From Lineus longissimus (Eukaryota > Nemertea > Pilidiophora > Heteronemertea > Lineidae), in the NCBI RefSeq assembly GCF_910592395.1, contig NC_088326.1, positions 191,001-255,000 on the forward strand: a stretch of DNA of 64,000 nt, given 5' to 3'. Below the pieces are notes generated by a model, which saw nothing but the letters and a program-made list of their open reading frames with translations, did not search any database and had not been told where the DNA came from. Positions 1 through 13,400 of the stretch are shown here, one piece after another. Every line of letters begins with the position of its first letter. The stretch's first letter is position 1. The translations under genes were made by a program, and so were the position numbers.

Positions 1-3000
1 GCGAACCACGTGATGACAGATGACTTGAAGGTTCTCCCTGACTTCACAGACTTTCCTCTTCCTTGGTTAGAAACACGTGCTGGTGATGCCAACCCGAAAA
101 CAGGCATCCCGCCAAGTCTCTACACTCTCAGGATCACCGACTTCCTACAGACGCCTGCTGATATCTCATTGAGTTTAGAGCGCCCACTCAAGTTCAGTGT
201 CAGTATCAGTAAACTGGAGCAGGCAAATGAGTTTATGGGACAACTTTGGCCATTTGGGTTGGGAGAGGACACATCACGAGAGACACTGAAGGGTAAGTTA
301 TCAAGGTACTGTCAGAACTTGTCTAGTTTCTCCAGTACGAGGGTAGACCACATGGAAAACGACTCGCGAATTTACTCTCAAATCAATGCTTAAAGTATCT
401 CCTAGTCCTACTACTGTCCATAGCCTGGAATAGTAGTGATTGTTGAGTTTAATGGATTGTCTAACATCTGTAACGAAGCAATGGGTAATATCATGGTTTG
501 TGGATGTTATTTACTGCATTGACAGCTGGTCAGTTTGTGACGATGCACTTTGATAAGTCACAAAAGAAGATTGAGAACTTGCCATTGCCAATATTTCTTC
601 CAGACACTAAACCTCCTTCTGGTACAAGTCGGAGAAAACTCATGAAAATCACACGAAAACATCTTGGCCAGATCAACAATCTCCAGGTGAAGACAGTCCA
701 AGTGGTGGTTGTCATGGAAACAGTGTCACATGATGCTAATGCCCAGGTTACTGTAGCAACCAGTGGTATCCATGGTGATGTTGATATCACCAATGACTTG
801 GGTCAAGCCTCGACCATCATCGGGCGTCTTCTCATTAACGACCTCCAGTGTCTGACCTCGTACCACAAGAAGACACGCCCGTTCATCGGGCCGCTCACAG
901 TCAGCTCGACAGCCAGTGCCACCTGGTGTGAACACAGTGGACCAAGCTGGGTCCCCAGGATCATCGGCTGCGTGGATGTTGGCGCGTTTGACATTGTGTT
1001 CGGCCAGGAGCACTTCATGACCTTTGACCTCCTGAGACAACACATCGAGGCATACCTACAGGTAAGAGTTTGTCCCGTCCAAACATTCAGTCTAACAAAG
1101 CTAGTCACATGTGCTAAATGATTGAAGGAGACATGATAGTTGTAATGAGATGGTGCTTAATCCAATCAGTGTCCTTGCTGAGAGTGCCGTGTGCTTGTGA
1201 AATGTTCTAAAGTAAAGGTGCAATGACACCTTATCCTAGTCAATCATTGAGATATACCTGGCCAAAGGTCTCTCTAGAGCGTTATCAACCTTTTCAGAAG
1301 TCAAAGTCATCATGTCAACATTCACAAAAACCAGCACGTTCTCGTCCCAAGAAGCCACCTGTGAGTTCTCCGAGCTTCAAGGTTTCTAAACACAGTGTTG
1401 ACGACCTGAGGCGGGGTGCGTTTCAATACATCATGGAAGAGGGTATGTTTGGATGAGTGAGGTTTAACAAGCTTATATTTTGACAGCATTTTATGTTTCC
1501 CAGCAGTTTGTTAGCAACATGAGTGTCTAATATTTAACCCCTCATGCTGCATATAGTTCCTGTCAAGAATACAGCCTTGAGCAAAAGGTACTCTTAAGTT
1601 GGCAACAGTATGTCTCTTACCATCTCAGACAAGTTTATTATTGCAATAAACAGATTGAGAAAGGTCAGTCACAGCTCTGTAACCAAAACCTAAAGTAATC
1701 TGATATTCAATGAATGATTCATTTTAGTTGAGTCGACGATTCAGCCGAACCCCAATGAAGTGATCTTCTGTAGTGACGATGATGGTCAGTGTACAATGAC
1801 GTGGTGCTATCCCGAGGCGCGCATGCTGACCATGTTCCATGTCACACCTGTACCATTCAACATTGATGTTGATGACGATGCCAGCTTCATTGGTGATGAG
1901 TCACTGAAGGTACTGTCCGCTTGGTTCACTCATCCAAGTATTCAATACGAGCGAGGGTCTCAAGCAGTCATCATTATGATGTTGTCTTTCTGCCTTACAG
2001 ATTAGACTTGTACTAACAGGAATACTCGACTTGATTTTCAAAGCCAACATTTTTTGGGACTGACCATGTTTCTTCATATTGAGCAGGAAAAAAAAACAAG
2101 TGAAAAAGATATTTGGACTTAGAAATTTTTTCATAAATTCAAAATTCTGAAAATTTTCAAAGCCAAAATTGATGTGACCATCTTCGGTTACCTTCACAGG
2201 TTGGTTGCATGTTACAATACTGGGATGCTGCACAGCGTGACTTCATTGACTGGATCGAGTTCTATCTCTCTGAACAAGAACCCAGCGAGGTCTCCCTACC
2301 CGACATAGACGCGCCATCCAAGGTCCGAGTTGCCCAGATATGGCGGGTTTCTATGGACGCGCATCAGGAGAAATCCGACGACTTGTCATGTGATCTTGAA
2401 GATGAGGAACGGACACCAGAACCGTTAGTTTTGCCAGCGACTTTGGCGGCGTCATTGAGAGTGGACTCGGCTGTTGTGACTGATCTTATTCCTGGCGTTC
2501 AGTGGAGTTTGTCCATGGATCTCATCCGGTTGAGGCTGGAGCATCATCTGCACCACTTTGGAAAAGGTAATCATTGTTCGACTCTTCATTGATACTTTAG
2601 GATGTGTCGACTTGTGACTTTCTGAATGAACGAGTTGGCTCTATATGATTCATATGGTCACTCTTGTCATGTCAGGGCATACAGTCACAAGGTACAACAT
2701 GAATGTCAACTCAGCCTTATAGACAGAAAGTTTTAAAGCAGTTCTGTGGTTTTCTGATCAAGATTTCAATATCTGGCATGAAAAAATACATCCAAATGAA
2801 TCTTGTTGATTGAGATTCTTGTGTATATTATCGACAGGTACCCCAAGAAAAATCCGACCATTCTTCTTAAGCGACAACCACCCAAAAGATCAGGAATACG
2901 CACGAGTAATGCTCGACGATGTTCACATCTCTTTCTCACACTGCCACAACCAAATGACAAATATGCTCGGTGTCCTGACCGCTGAGTGCAGCCTTCTCGA

Positions 3001-4405
3001 GTACCGACACCTCACCATGAGACCAGTTTTCGAATCCTGTTCGGCAAAATGGGAAATGTTGATAAAGCACGCAGAGATACAAAACCAGGGTATTGACATT
3101 GGTTGTAATGTCAATCCCATTTTCCTCTACGTTGGCCAGGGGGCGCTGCATACCTTAAACAGCTCTTTACAAGTCTGGAATCAGCTCGGGAAGAAAGACT
3201 CGGATGCAGTGCTCATGTCATATTATCTGTTATGCAATGATACACAGGAGTCGATCAAATTTGGCCAGGTTGGCACTGATGAATGCATCAGCATGCAGTG
3301 TCGGCAAGCACAGCAGTACAGCTGGAGGTCACAGAAAACTAAACCGGTAAGAATAGTTGGTGAGCGCCTTGGCATGCAGTGTCTGTATCAGCATGCACTG
3401 TCGGCAAGCACAGCAGTACAGCTGGAGGTATTTAACAGAAGATGGAATTCTTATGGAATCATGCCTGTTTCCAGAGTGTTGAGGGCCACATTCTTATGGA
3501 ATCATGCCTGTTTCCAGAGTGTTGAGGGCCACATTCTCAGGCTTGTGCCGTCGAGTGAACTCTCTGTTATTACTCATCCTTGGCTTTGTCATCTTTCAGG
3601 TGATTCGTCTATCTCTTGATGGCCATGGTTGGCTGTGGAGCGAGCCTATCAGAATAGACGAAGTCGGTGTAAATGTGCGGTGCGTGGAGTGTCGAGGGAA
3701 GAGGGCTACGTTGACGATTAAGGTCACACAGTTGACCAGCACTGTTAAACAGGTTGGTTTATTTCTACCAATTCCCAACACTTTAAAGAATGTATTATAT
3801 CATCTGTACTGTACCAGGGCCAATAACGCCTCGGCTTCAGGTTGGTAGAAGTTCCTCTCATATCAAGGTGTCTTTCAGGTGTCGATCCAAGGCCAGCTAC
3901 TCATATCCAACCGACTCAACCAACACCTGGAGATCAAGATCATAGCCCACACCCCGGAAAACCATCGCATGAATATCCTAGGTGCACGGCAGACGCTTGC
4001 CTCGTATGTGACAGAGGATAGCGACATGAAGGCCGTAAGGGTCAAGGTCATGGGCTCCAAGACGCCATGGACGCACGAGATTCCCGTCGTTGGTGAGAAG
4101 ATGAAGGAGAGTCGACTAGTCAAGGTATGGACATACGAGGAAATCTCAGAAAAGTCATTTTTCATCAATAAGATGGAAGAAACATCTTTGAATATGAACC
4201 AAGGATATTGGCACTCGCAAAAATAGGCTAAACTCTCCCCACGGACTGGACGTATCTTGTCTAATGAAGCCAAGCTGAGGGTGGTGACTCTGTCCCTAGG
4301 TCACAGAAGATGGCACTCTCCTCAGAAATGGCTTCTGTCGATAGAACCATTGAGGGGGGGGGCAAAGTGGACCTTGTTTCACTGGCTAGTGAGGCCCTTG
4401 AACAG
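1..4405 (+). other. VPS13B: VPS13B exon block 1 (nine exons, middle of protein)
   Basis: Predicted exons: 1-292 (enters from left), 526-1061, 1298-1442, 1728-1909, 2200-2566, 2838-3346, 3600-3752, 3879-4124 and 4307-4405. Each has an AG acceptor and GT donor, and phases agree across every join. The exons near 3300-3750 carry YSWRS and WLWSEPI, tryptophan-serine motifs typical of the VPS13 adaptor-binding (VAB, SHR-BD) beta domain. The exon at 4307 is the least certain: it is short, is chosen because AG at 4305-4306 restores phase 0, and its product fits the vertebrate protein only loosely. Starting instead at 4300 would hit a TAG almost at once. Confidence 0.85.
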
Positions 4406-7400
4406 GTGAGGACAAGGTGCCGCCATTTGAATGCTTGGACAGTACCTGGTGGGTTTACAGTAGGGGACAGTGCTTATGACAGATTCTGCTGGTGCCACCA
4501 TATTGAACACCTGGACAGCTCCTGGGTGGGTTTACAGTGGGGGCCTGTACATATTCATTGAACCATAACAAAATATATAAATAACTTAAATGAGTCTACT
4601 TTCTTATTATATAATACATTTTTTACTTCATTATTTACATTATACATTTTACATTTTATAAACAAGAAAAAACAGGTACAAAAAAGCGACTGCCTTTGCA
4701 GGCCATGACCATAAACTCACACTTTTTATGAGAGATGAATGTTTTAAACCTTTCAAGCCCTGTGCTAAATGACACAGCATGATCACCGAGCATCGGTTTA
4801 CGTTCAAAGAGTTAAAATTTGATATAAACCAATGAAACCGAACAACTGGGTCCAAGTTCGAGTGAGAAGGTTGTATTTCAGCTTGGCCATGGTTACCCCC
4901 CGAGTGTGTCATCTTCCTGGAGATAAAGACCAGTGAGTGTCTAACCTTAGATACGTTGCGCCTACACCTACTAAACTCGCTGGTCTCCATCCTATCACTA
5001 ACGGCTACACTAGAAGTGGCTACAGATGACGGCACTAACTGCCAGTCATGAAATAAACTGCTATCAGAACCTTGTAGGCCTAACCCACCTCTAATCTAGC
5101 TAAAAGGACCAACATGTACCACTAAAGGAAAAAAACTGTAAATTCAAAAAGATATCGTGACAAAAATATTAAAAAACAACTGAAATTGATAGAAGATTTA
5201 TATGCCTAGACGGGGCTAAGGAAGATGACACTGTATTGAATGATAAATTTACCGATTGACTTTAGCAGCTAATTTAATTCAAATAGTACACAGACTATTT
5301 GAGAACGGGAAATGGGTCCCAAGAGCATTCAGGCTTGAAAGGTTTAAATTACATTAGTTTCAAAGGTATAAAACACACTGGGCCACAGTGCAAGATTATT
5401 GTGCGGTATTGCATTGTCAAATACATACAGGTGATCTACATACAGGTGATCTTCAAACATGTTGATAAATCACAATTTTGAACAAACATTTTGCCTAACA
5501 AGTGGTAGCGTTGCATTACATTACATTACATTTCCTGAAACAAGAGCATCATCCTGTTCTGTATCAATGTGACGCGTTGGTGTAAGCGCGGAGAGTTCGT
5601 TCATTAAGTTTCTCCCTGACGGACGTGATTTGACACTCGTCGGTAGTTTTCAGCGCATCCTGATCAGGGCTTGTTGTACACAATCAATTCATAACAGAAT
5701 CCTCAGCAAGACTTGGCAGGAAATCTCCTCTGTACATTCTTGTTGATTCCTCCTTTCGATGTTCTTGAATGTATAGGTGGCGTAGCAAAAAGGCATCTTA
5801 CTTCAATCACATAATCAATCAATGGCATCGAAAATAACCAGACTGTACATCATTCAGTGTCCAAGCTGATCCAAGGATCGAGACACCTACCTTGACCTAT
5901 CTCAACTACAATCATTCATAGTCATCCCCAAGTCCATGAAAATCCAAGATCCGCAACCTGTCCTCTCCAAGCTTGTATTCCTGTAGACTTCTTGAACCTT
6001 TAAAATATGAGAATCTGAAATCATGCAATTATACCGATCAATAGCAAGGTGTCTTAAAACTCACAGAAAAATCTTTGATCCATAGCAGCAAATATTTCAT
6101 CATGTGATACAGTCGGGGTTATTTCATAATGTGCCAGGTGGATGCAGGTAGGAAGTTCATGCAAGGTAAAGGCAATTATAGTGATTGGCAGGTCAGGAGA
6201 GTTAAGTTGGGAAGAGGGGCAGTGCAGTCAGTGCGGGCAGTTATGGTGGTGAGGGGAATGATATAACCCTGACAGTACCAAACATGAAACAGTTGCAAAG
6301 ATAAGAGAACAAAAAATATCTCTTTAAAAAGTATCTTTTCTGATTTCAAAGAAAGCATTATGCATGTGTCTGTGATGCACAGTGGTTGACACTTTGTAAT
6401 GTGTGAATCTGTCAGCACAAACCTGTGCTCTGGGTAAACTCCATGCTCAAAGATCTCACGTTTGGCGTGTCTGTCTTCCTTGAGTGTGCAAGTGGGGCCA
6501 TCGGCATTCAACGATTCAATAGGCTCTGGGAATATGCTGAAAGATGCAACATGATTACTTAAACAGGGCTAGAGCATAAACTGGTCTGATCAGTGAGATT
6601 GCAGCTAGTATCAAGTGCCAGACGCTGGTACCACAGTCTGCTCTATTAGAGGACGATTAAAAGCTTACCTCTCACCTACTCTTGAAACCAACACAATTCT
6701 GTGCTCATTAAGATACTCAAGGCTCAGAGATCTTATCTCGGTTGTCTTGCCTTTGTGGACAGGTTGGCCATCGGCATTCAATGATCCATGGCAATCAAAA
6801 TATCTGAAATAATGCTGAAAGCTGCAACATGATTAACTGAACCAGGACTGAAGCATTTTTTTTCCTGAACAGAGAGACGGAGGAAACACAGTCGACTCAC
6901 TATCTGCACTATTACTAGAGAACTACTCTGGACTCTTGGGTCTTTGCGAGATTAGTTTTCTCTGCAACCTGAGACGGAATGATGAGCATCTCATGTTCAA
7001 CTTGCTTTCATTTCGCAGTCAGTTTATTAGTTACCACTGTATGCCTTAGAGGGGGCAGAATGGTACTGTTTAGACAAGAAGTCTCTCCAACAGCTACAAG
7101 TATCTCTTCAAAAACATCTCAGCAACATGTTCGACCCAGGTAATCTGTCAGCTGGCTGACGAGTAGGTTGGGAATTGTGTGTGATCAGTTCTCTCAAAGA
7201 CTCCCAAGACAAGGATTAAAATCTTGTGTTTAATGGCGAACAAATGCTTGCCCTTTCCGAAGACACCCTTTCAGGAATCTTGCTCCCACGGGGGTGACTG
7301 GCTCTTCCACCCTTCCCCCGCTCTCCCCTTGCGGACATATCATTAGATAAAGCCAGGTCCTTGAGATCACGGTGGAGTGTCAACAAAAATGGCAAGCAGA

Positions 7401-10400
7401 TGCCAGGGAGACCACTATCTAGTGGTTGCCAAAAGTTTTTGATTGATTGATTTATAACATCATTTGAAATTGTATTTTACGTGGTATCAAGAGAACACTG
7501 ATAAGTCAACATCAAGTTCTTAATCAAGTTCTTGATTTCAGTGTTACCTGACCACAAAAGCTTTACAGGGTCGTTCTGCATCTGTTCTGATCACTTGGAA
7601 AGTGGAAAGAAGTTGTACTCGCCCAACTTAGAGTAGCTCACATCCAAGTTGACCTGCCTCGAGTCTTGGCCTGCGGAAAAATCCAGAAGAAACTCATTCA
7701 AAGAGAAAAATGGGAACAGAAATATTCAACTGTTGAAAGGTTCAAGAATCTCCTGCTGAATAAGCTGAACAAGTCAACTTCAGATTTAGTTCTTCAAATT
7801 TCGATTCCTCAAATTTAGATAAATTTGATCAAGTTGTTCAGGAAAAATGAGACACAAATTTCCACACTTACTTCAGTCCAAAGACAAACCAGCACTGATT
7901 CAAAATGGACAGGGCAGTTAGAACTGGTTCTGCTAATTAAGTCATGTGACCCAAACCTCCTTTTCATTAACCCAGTCTAATCCCTTGTCCATTGTCCCGG
8001 TGTCAAGCCTGTCATGCTACTGCTTCAATTCTGGTTCTCACAATACCTTTCTATAACAGCTTTGATTAAGTATTATGGATGATTGGATTAGTTTGGTTAA
8101 AGGGGGAATGTCAAGATAATGATGAGTCAGTACCTTTATTATTGGGTATTCCACTTGCATACATAATTTGGGAATTTGAATTTATCAAATCTTTGTAGAA
8201 CCCCAAGGTTATTACAAAAAAGACACACACTCAGCTAAATAAAATATGATATCATCTTATTATGGATGAGAGAAAGTGATGATGAGTGGAAGCTGCCAGG
8301 ACTTCTGGTTAAAACTGAAGCGCCCCCTATACAGTAACACTTTACCTAATCAGCGCATTTGTGTTCAGATTTCTATTCTATTCTCATCTGTGACATGTTG
8401 TTCCAGCAGACGAAAAATCTAGACTGATTCGAACATTTTTGTGATGGTTTTCTCACTTTTATTAAGGACACCCTTTGGACAGACAGATGCTGTCCTCACT
8501 AGGGAGATGTCCTGATTACAGAGAACAATTTGCATAGAAGTGACTTATTTTAGACCTATATCATGAGGGTGTCCTGCTAAGAGAGGTGTCTGATAAGGGA
8601 GGTTCCACTCTTGTTTTGATGACAGAAGTTGATGACTGTGTTACTCTTTCAGATTGCCACATCAGATAAAGGGACGGATCTGTACGCCTGGTGCCATATC
8701 TTCTGTCAGCATCTAATAGGGGACGCCACAAGACTGGTAAGCAAATATGTCTTGCTCGCAAGGAACTTGAGATGGGCAGCGTTGCATGGAATTGATTTGA
8801 ATCAAGAGCAGCTTTATGTTGGGTACAGGAGGAGGGGGTAACATCAAGAGCAGCTTTATGTTGGGTACAGGAGGAGGGGGTAACATCAAGAGCAGCTTTA
8901 TGTTGGGAACAGGAGGAGGGGGTAACATCAAGAGCAGCTTTATGTTGGGTACAGGAGGAGGGGGTAACATCAAGAGCAGCTTTATGTTGGGTACAGGAGG
9001 AGGGGGTAACATCAGGTTGACACCTTGTTATGTTGGGGTTGAGTTGACGACAGAGGGGTGTAGCCAGGATGGGGCTGACCAACCTGCTGGTCTTATGATT
9101 GGTGTCCTAACAATAGAAGGGAATTTGTTCAAGTGACGTGTTCGGAATGAAGAGTTGAGTCCTCACAGAAGTGTCCAGGGATAGGATGAGGGGAATCTTA
9201 TTTGAATATTTCATGTCTTCACATTAGAAGTCATAGAGTCTTTCAAATCATTATTTACTCATTTGTGCTAATTTCATTCTGTGTGTTTAGTTATACAACA
9301 GAACAGCTACAGTTCGCATGGTGAGTTTGGTATGAATCACTTCTGGTAGCTAATGAGTTGGAAAACATGGGTAGGCCCTCACCTTTATAGGGGGCCTAGC
9401 ATCAGTGTTCTTGAGAGAGAGGGTGTAAGACTGTCCACCTGGGTAAAGTCTCTGCTGTCCTGGTAATAAAGGTGTCCTGATTATAGAGGTGAAACTGAAG
9501 GGGTATGACCGATCTATCTTTCTTGAGCTGTCTTTGTCATGGCTGAGGTTGATAATCCTGGTGTGGCTGGCTCAGAAACATGAAAATCACCTCGTATATT
9601 TTTTCTCTTTATCTGCGATCCCTAAGTCAGCTCAGTCTATCACGAAGCTGTTATACCTCTATAATCACTGCGTCTGCCCTGCTTTAACCTGGCAATGGTT
9701 TAGTGGTAGGATGGCTGGGGTAGATGGTCTTTCAGAACGTACATCAATGATTGCCAAACTGGTCACTCAAATCTTACCATTGAGAAGAATGTGTACAAGA
9801 TGCTTCGGCTGAAGAAATGCAAATAGCAACATAGATTCTGCGGCGGAATCTTTTTATGAGCAATTATTATGAATGCCCATCATCCTCACATCCTGTGGCC
9901 AAAAAGTATTTGAAAAAATGTTATTCTAGGTTGTGTTCTCGCCGGTGTACGTGATGAGATCTCATCTGCCGCACCCTGTGATCGTCAACATCGCCACACC
10001 CGAGACTAAGACAACCACTCAGCTACAAGTGTCAGGCAAGTGTCAAGAGGAACAGTTAACGACGTTACAAGCAGATGTCAAACATGACATCACATTCCAA
10101 ATAAGGTAAAAATACACTGAAGTCTCAATTTATCTTTGTCTTGTTATTTTGAAAACATCTTATTCTCATCAGATGTCTTTTCCCTTGAGACATTTTAGTG
10201 TCGGTCATGTAGATATGAGGATAGGATCTAATTGTAGTTAGTGTTGATGATTCCTTGTTATTTCTGCTTGTTGTCGTAACTGAAAGGTGCCCACACTATA
10301 TTTCAGACCTGATTCCAGCCCCTCACACCCCCCAGTGTCGCTGTCTTTGAGCCTCCTTGAGCAAGTGAAGAGTGCCACCACTGACAGACCAGAGATAGAT

Positions 10401-13400
10401 GCCCTCGCCTACTGCTGGGACAGTGAACCAAACGAAACATGGTTCGGGTACGAGGAACCAAGCAAGTAAGTGACATGGCCTTCAGTGAGACATTATTCCT
10501 CCAGTTCGCTATCAGTTTCTGAGCCAACATCAGGGATCAATGATTGTATTCACTGGTCCACTTTTGTCGGGTCTCTGGTGCCATTAGGCGGGGAACTAAC
10601 AACTGCATTCTACTTCAGATCTCCAAGAGAGGATATGACCTCCGTGACCTCTGACCGTTCCTCCCTTGACCGTGACCTTGATCAAGCTGACCTTGACCTG
10701 CAAGTCAAGTTCCATCAACAGTGGCCAGGATGCAATACAATCGCTATGGAGCTCGTGCCATGGTGCTTGATTAAGAATCGCTCGGCGCTTCACCTGATCA
10801 TCCTCGAGGATGATGAGAGAGAGTGGGCGCTGAAGAAAGATATCACGTGGGCGCCGCCAAAGTTTCTGGTAAGTTCACATAAACATGGGCGTAGTGTTAA
10901 TGCAGACCCAATGACGATGGAACTTAGCATTTATCACTGATTTATATCAATCTGTACAACTCCAGTGTTAACCTAGCAATGTATGTTCAGTTCAGCTTTT
11001 ACACTGTTGGAAAATTTCAAATTCATTTCAAATTTTGAACGAACAAATCTTGCTGCGGGCCAACATGTAGTCCAACTCGAATGATAATCGGATATGGAAT
11101 ATCCTGCAGTTCTCCATCTGCTTTGAAGCATTATTATGATTATCTATCACACATGTAGCTCCCCTAATGACCTAATCTTATCAGACCCCCAGCAAGGTGG
11201 CTGAACTGACCAAGTAGGTCGCTCTCAAATGAATAGTGTGATTCAATATATCAAAATATAAAAGGAATGTTCATATCCAACACCCTTCACTGATATGAAC
11301 TAATATTTCATGGTCTGATCTTAGGGTACCATCAAAGTCGGCATCAGCGATGGTTCCAAGACATGGTTCTCCAGTCCTATCAGTTTCTCTGACAAGGATA
11401 CGCAATCATCACAATATCTACCACATATAGAGGGCGTTCTCTACAGAGATGCACACACATATGCGACTGTTGTTGTTGATGGAGAGAGTGATTGTCACCG
11501 GGTGAGTGGGTCATTCATCCCATATTCCGTCCTTGCTAAAGTCGAATATCCACTGCTGCAATGTGGCGGCCATCTTGCGTCCTGTCCTTTGTCAACTTGC
11601 TCAAAGTTGTCTCCTGTAACTTACGTTTGTAATGGTTGTGTTACCTATGTTACTCACAAAGGTGATTGAGCAGCCGGGCCAAGGAGTTTCAATAACAATG
11701 TTGGTCTTCCCTCCAGGTGTGTTATCTTGTCCTGAAGTCGACTGTCCAGGACAGTATCCAGTGTGTGACCATCTCTGAGAAGTTCATGATGACAAATCTC
11801 ACCAAGATTCCCCTGGATGTGACGGCCATTGCGGTCCCCCTGAATAAGAAGGTAAGACCATGAGAAGGGAGGGTCGGGGTCTGTCAGACCCTTAGCTGTG
11901 AGATCAAGTTCATGATGAGGACTCTCACCAAGATTCCCCGGGATGTGACGGCCATTGCGGTCCCCCTGAATAAGAAGGTAAGACCATGAGAAGGGAGGGT
12001 AAGGGTCTGTCAGACCCTTAGCTGTGAGATCAAGTTCATGATGAGGACTCTCACCAAGATTCCCCGGGATGTGACGGCCATTGCGGTCCCCCTGAATAAG
12101 AAGGTAAGACCATGAGAAGGGAGGGTAAGGGTCTGTCAGACCCTTAGCTGTGAGATTAAGTTCATGATGAGGACTCTCACCAAGATTCCCCTGGATGTGA
12201 CGGCCATTGTGGTCCCCCTGAATAAGAAGGTAAGACCATGAGAAGGGAGGGTAAGGGTCTGTCAGACCCTTAGCTGTGAGATCAAGTTCATGATGATCAT
12301 TGTTTTATCACGTGATCATGATGGTCATCCATTTGGATTTTGAAATCTACTGAATCTTTCACCCGTTAAAATCTGTTTTATTTCAGACCCAAATATCGAG
12401 CATCGAAACCAATCCATTCCTCGTCCAAAATCACAAAGAAAAGATCCTGCAGCCTTTGACCTATTTCTCAATGGCGCAGATTGCTGACGACGGTGAAATG
12501 TTGGAAGACATGGCCAAGTATATCCGACTAAAACACACCGATAACATCAGTGACCACCAAGTCCTGGAAAGTTTCTCGGACTTCGGAATCCATGAATCTG
12601 ATCTACTTTGGAGCACTCCAGTGAGGTTGAAACCAACCGCATCGGGAGTAAGGCTCACGTTGTCTGTGCCATTTATAAATGCTGGTAAGTTAGACTTCTA
12701 TGAGCAGTTTTTCTGATGGTTCTATTCAACTCTGAACTGTTTAGATGGAGGTGCAATATTGAATGCAGATTCTCTGACACAATGGCTGCCTGGTATAATA
12801 GAAACGAGGTCACAAACCGACCACAGACACCAGAGCCAGTGTTTGGTGTCCCCCACTGTAGTAAGTGTTCCTGGGTCATGCTAGACCGTGTTCATACTGC
12901 AGGCCTACCCCTCTCGCTTGCAGACTCCTCTCTAATAAGGACACAATGTTTGATCTTTCAGATTGCTACACGACCAAGTCTTATGTCCTCGTTCTTCAAG
13001 AGTGTGACGGTATTGTCTATATGGTGCTGGACACCGATGATAGCCCTGCACTGATGATCCATAACTTCACAGACACACCTCTCCACTACGGACAAACTCA
13101 AGTCAACCTCTCTATACGAGGTAGTGAAAGGCTTGTTTAGTTTCCCATGCGATGATATAGTCATGTTTAACTTTTTGTTGGGTTGATATGATATACCATG
13201 TTAGTACTCTAGGCCTACCCCTCTTATGCAGACACCTCCATAATAAGGACACATGTTTCATCTTCTATGCAATCATATTGCCGTGTTTCTGCACCTGTTA
13301 CCTGCAGTCTCCATCACAGAGGTGTGATGTTGGTCATTGCTGTTGGAGATTGAGATGGCTGTCCAACAGAACTCTCCTGATGACGACACAAACATGCATT

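Larger units (their letters stand above)
8653..13120 (+). other. VPS13B: VPS13B exon block 2 (nine exons, including a 30-nt microexon)
   Basis: Predicted exons: 8653-8736, 9291-9320, 9930-10105, 10307-10465, 10619-10868, 11325-11501, 11717-11851, 12387-12684 and 12962-13120. The 9291 microexon encodes LYNRTATVRM and joins in phase to VVFSPVYVMRSHLP. That junction matches the vertebrate segment ending QRMIVFSP, so the microexon is very likely real although it has no start codon and is only 10 codons long. The exon at 10619 contains MELVPWCLIKNRS, equivalent to the vertebrate IELLPWALLINES. The exon at 9930 contains a run that is easily missed, because it has no early ATG. Confidence 0.85.

Noticed and set aside
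10303-10530. Minus-strand open frames opposite VPS13B exons
   Set aside because: Antisense shadows of confirmed exons.
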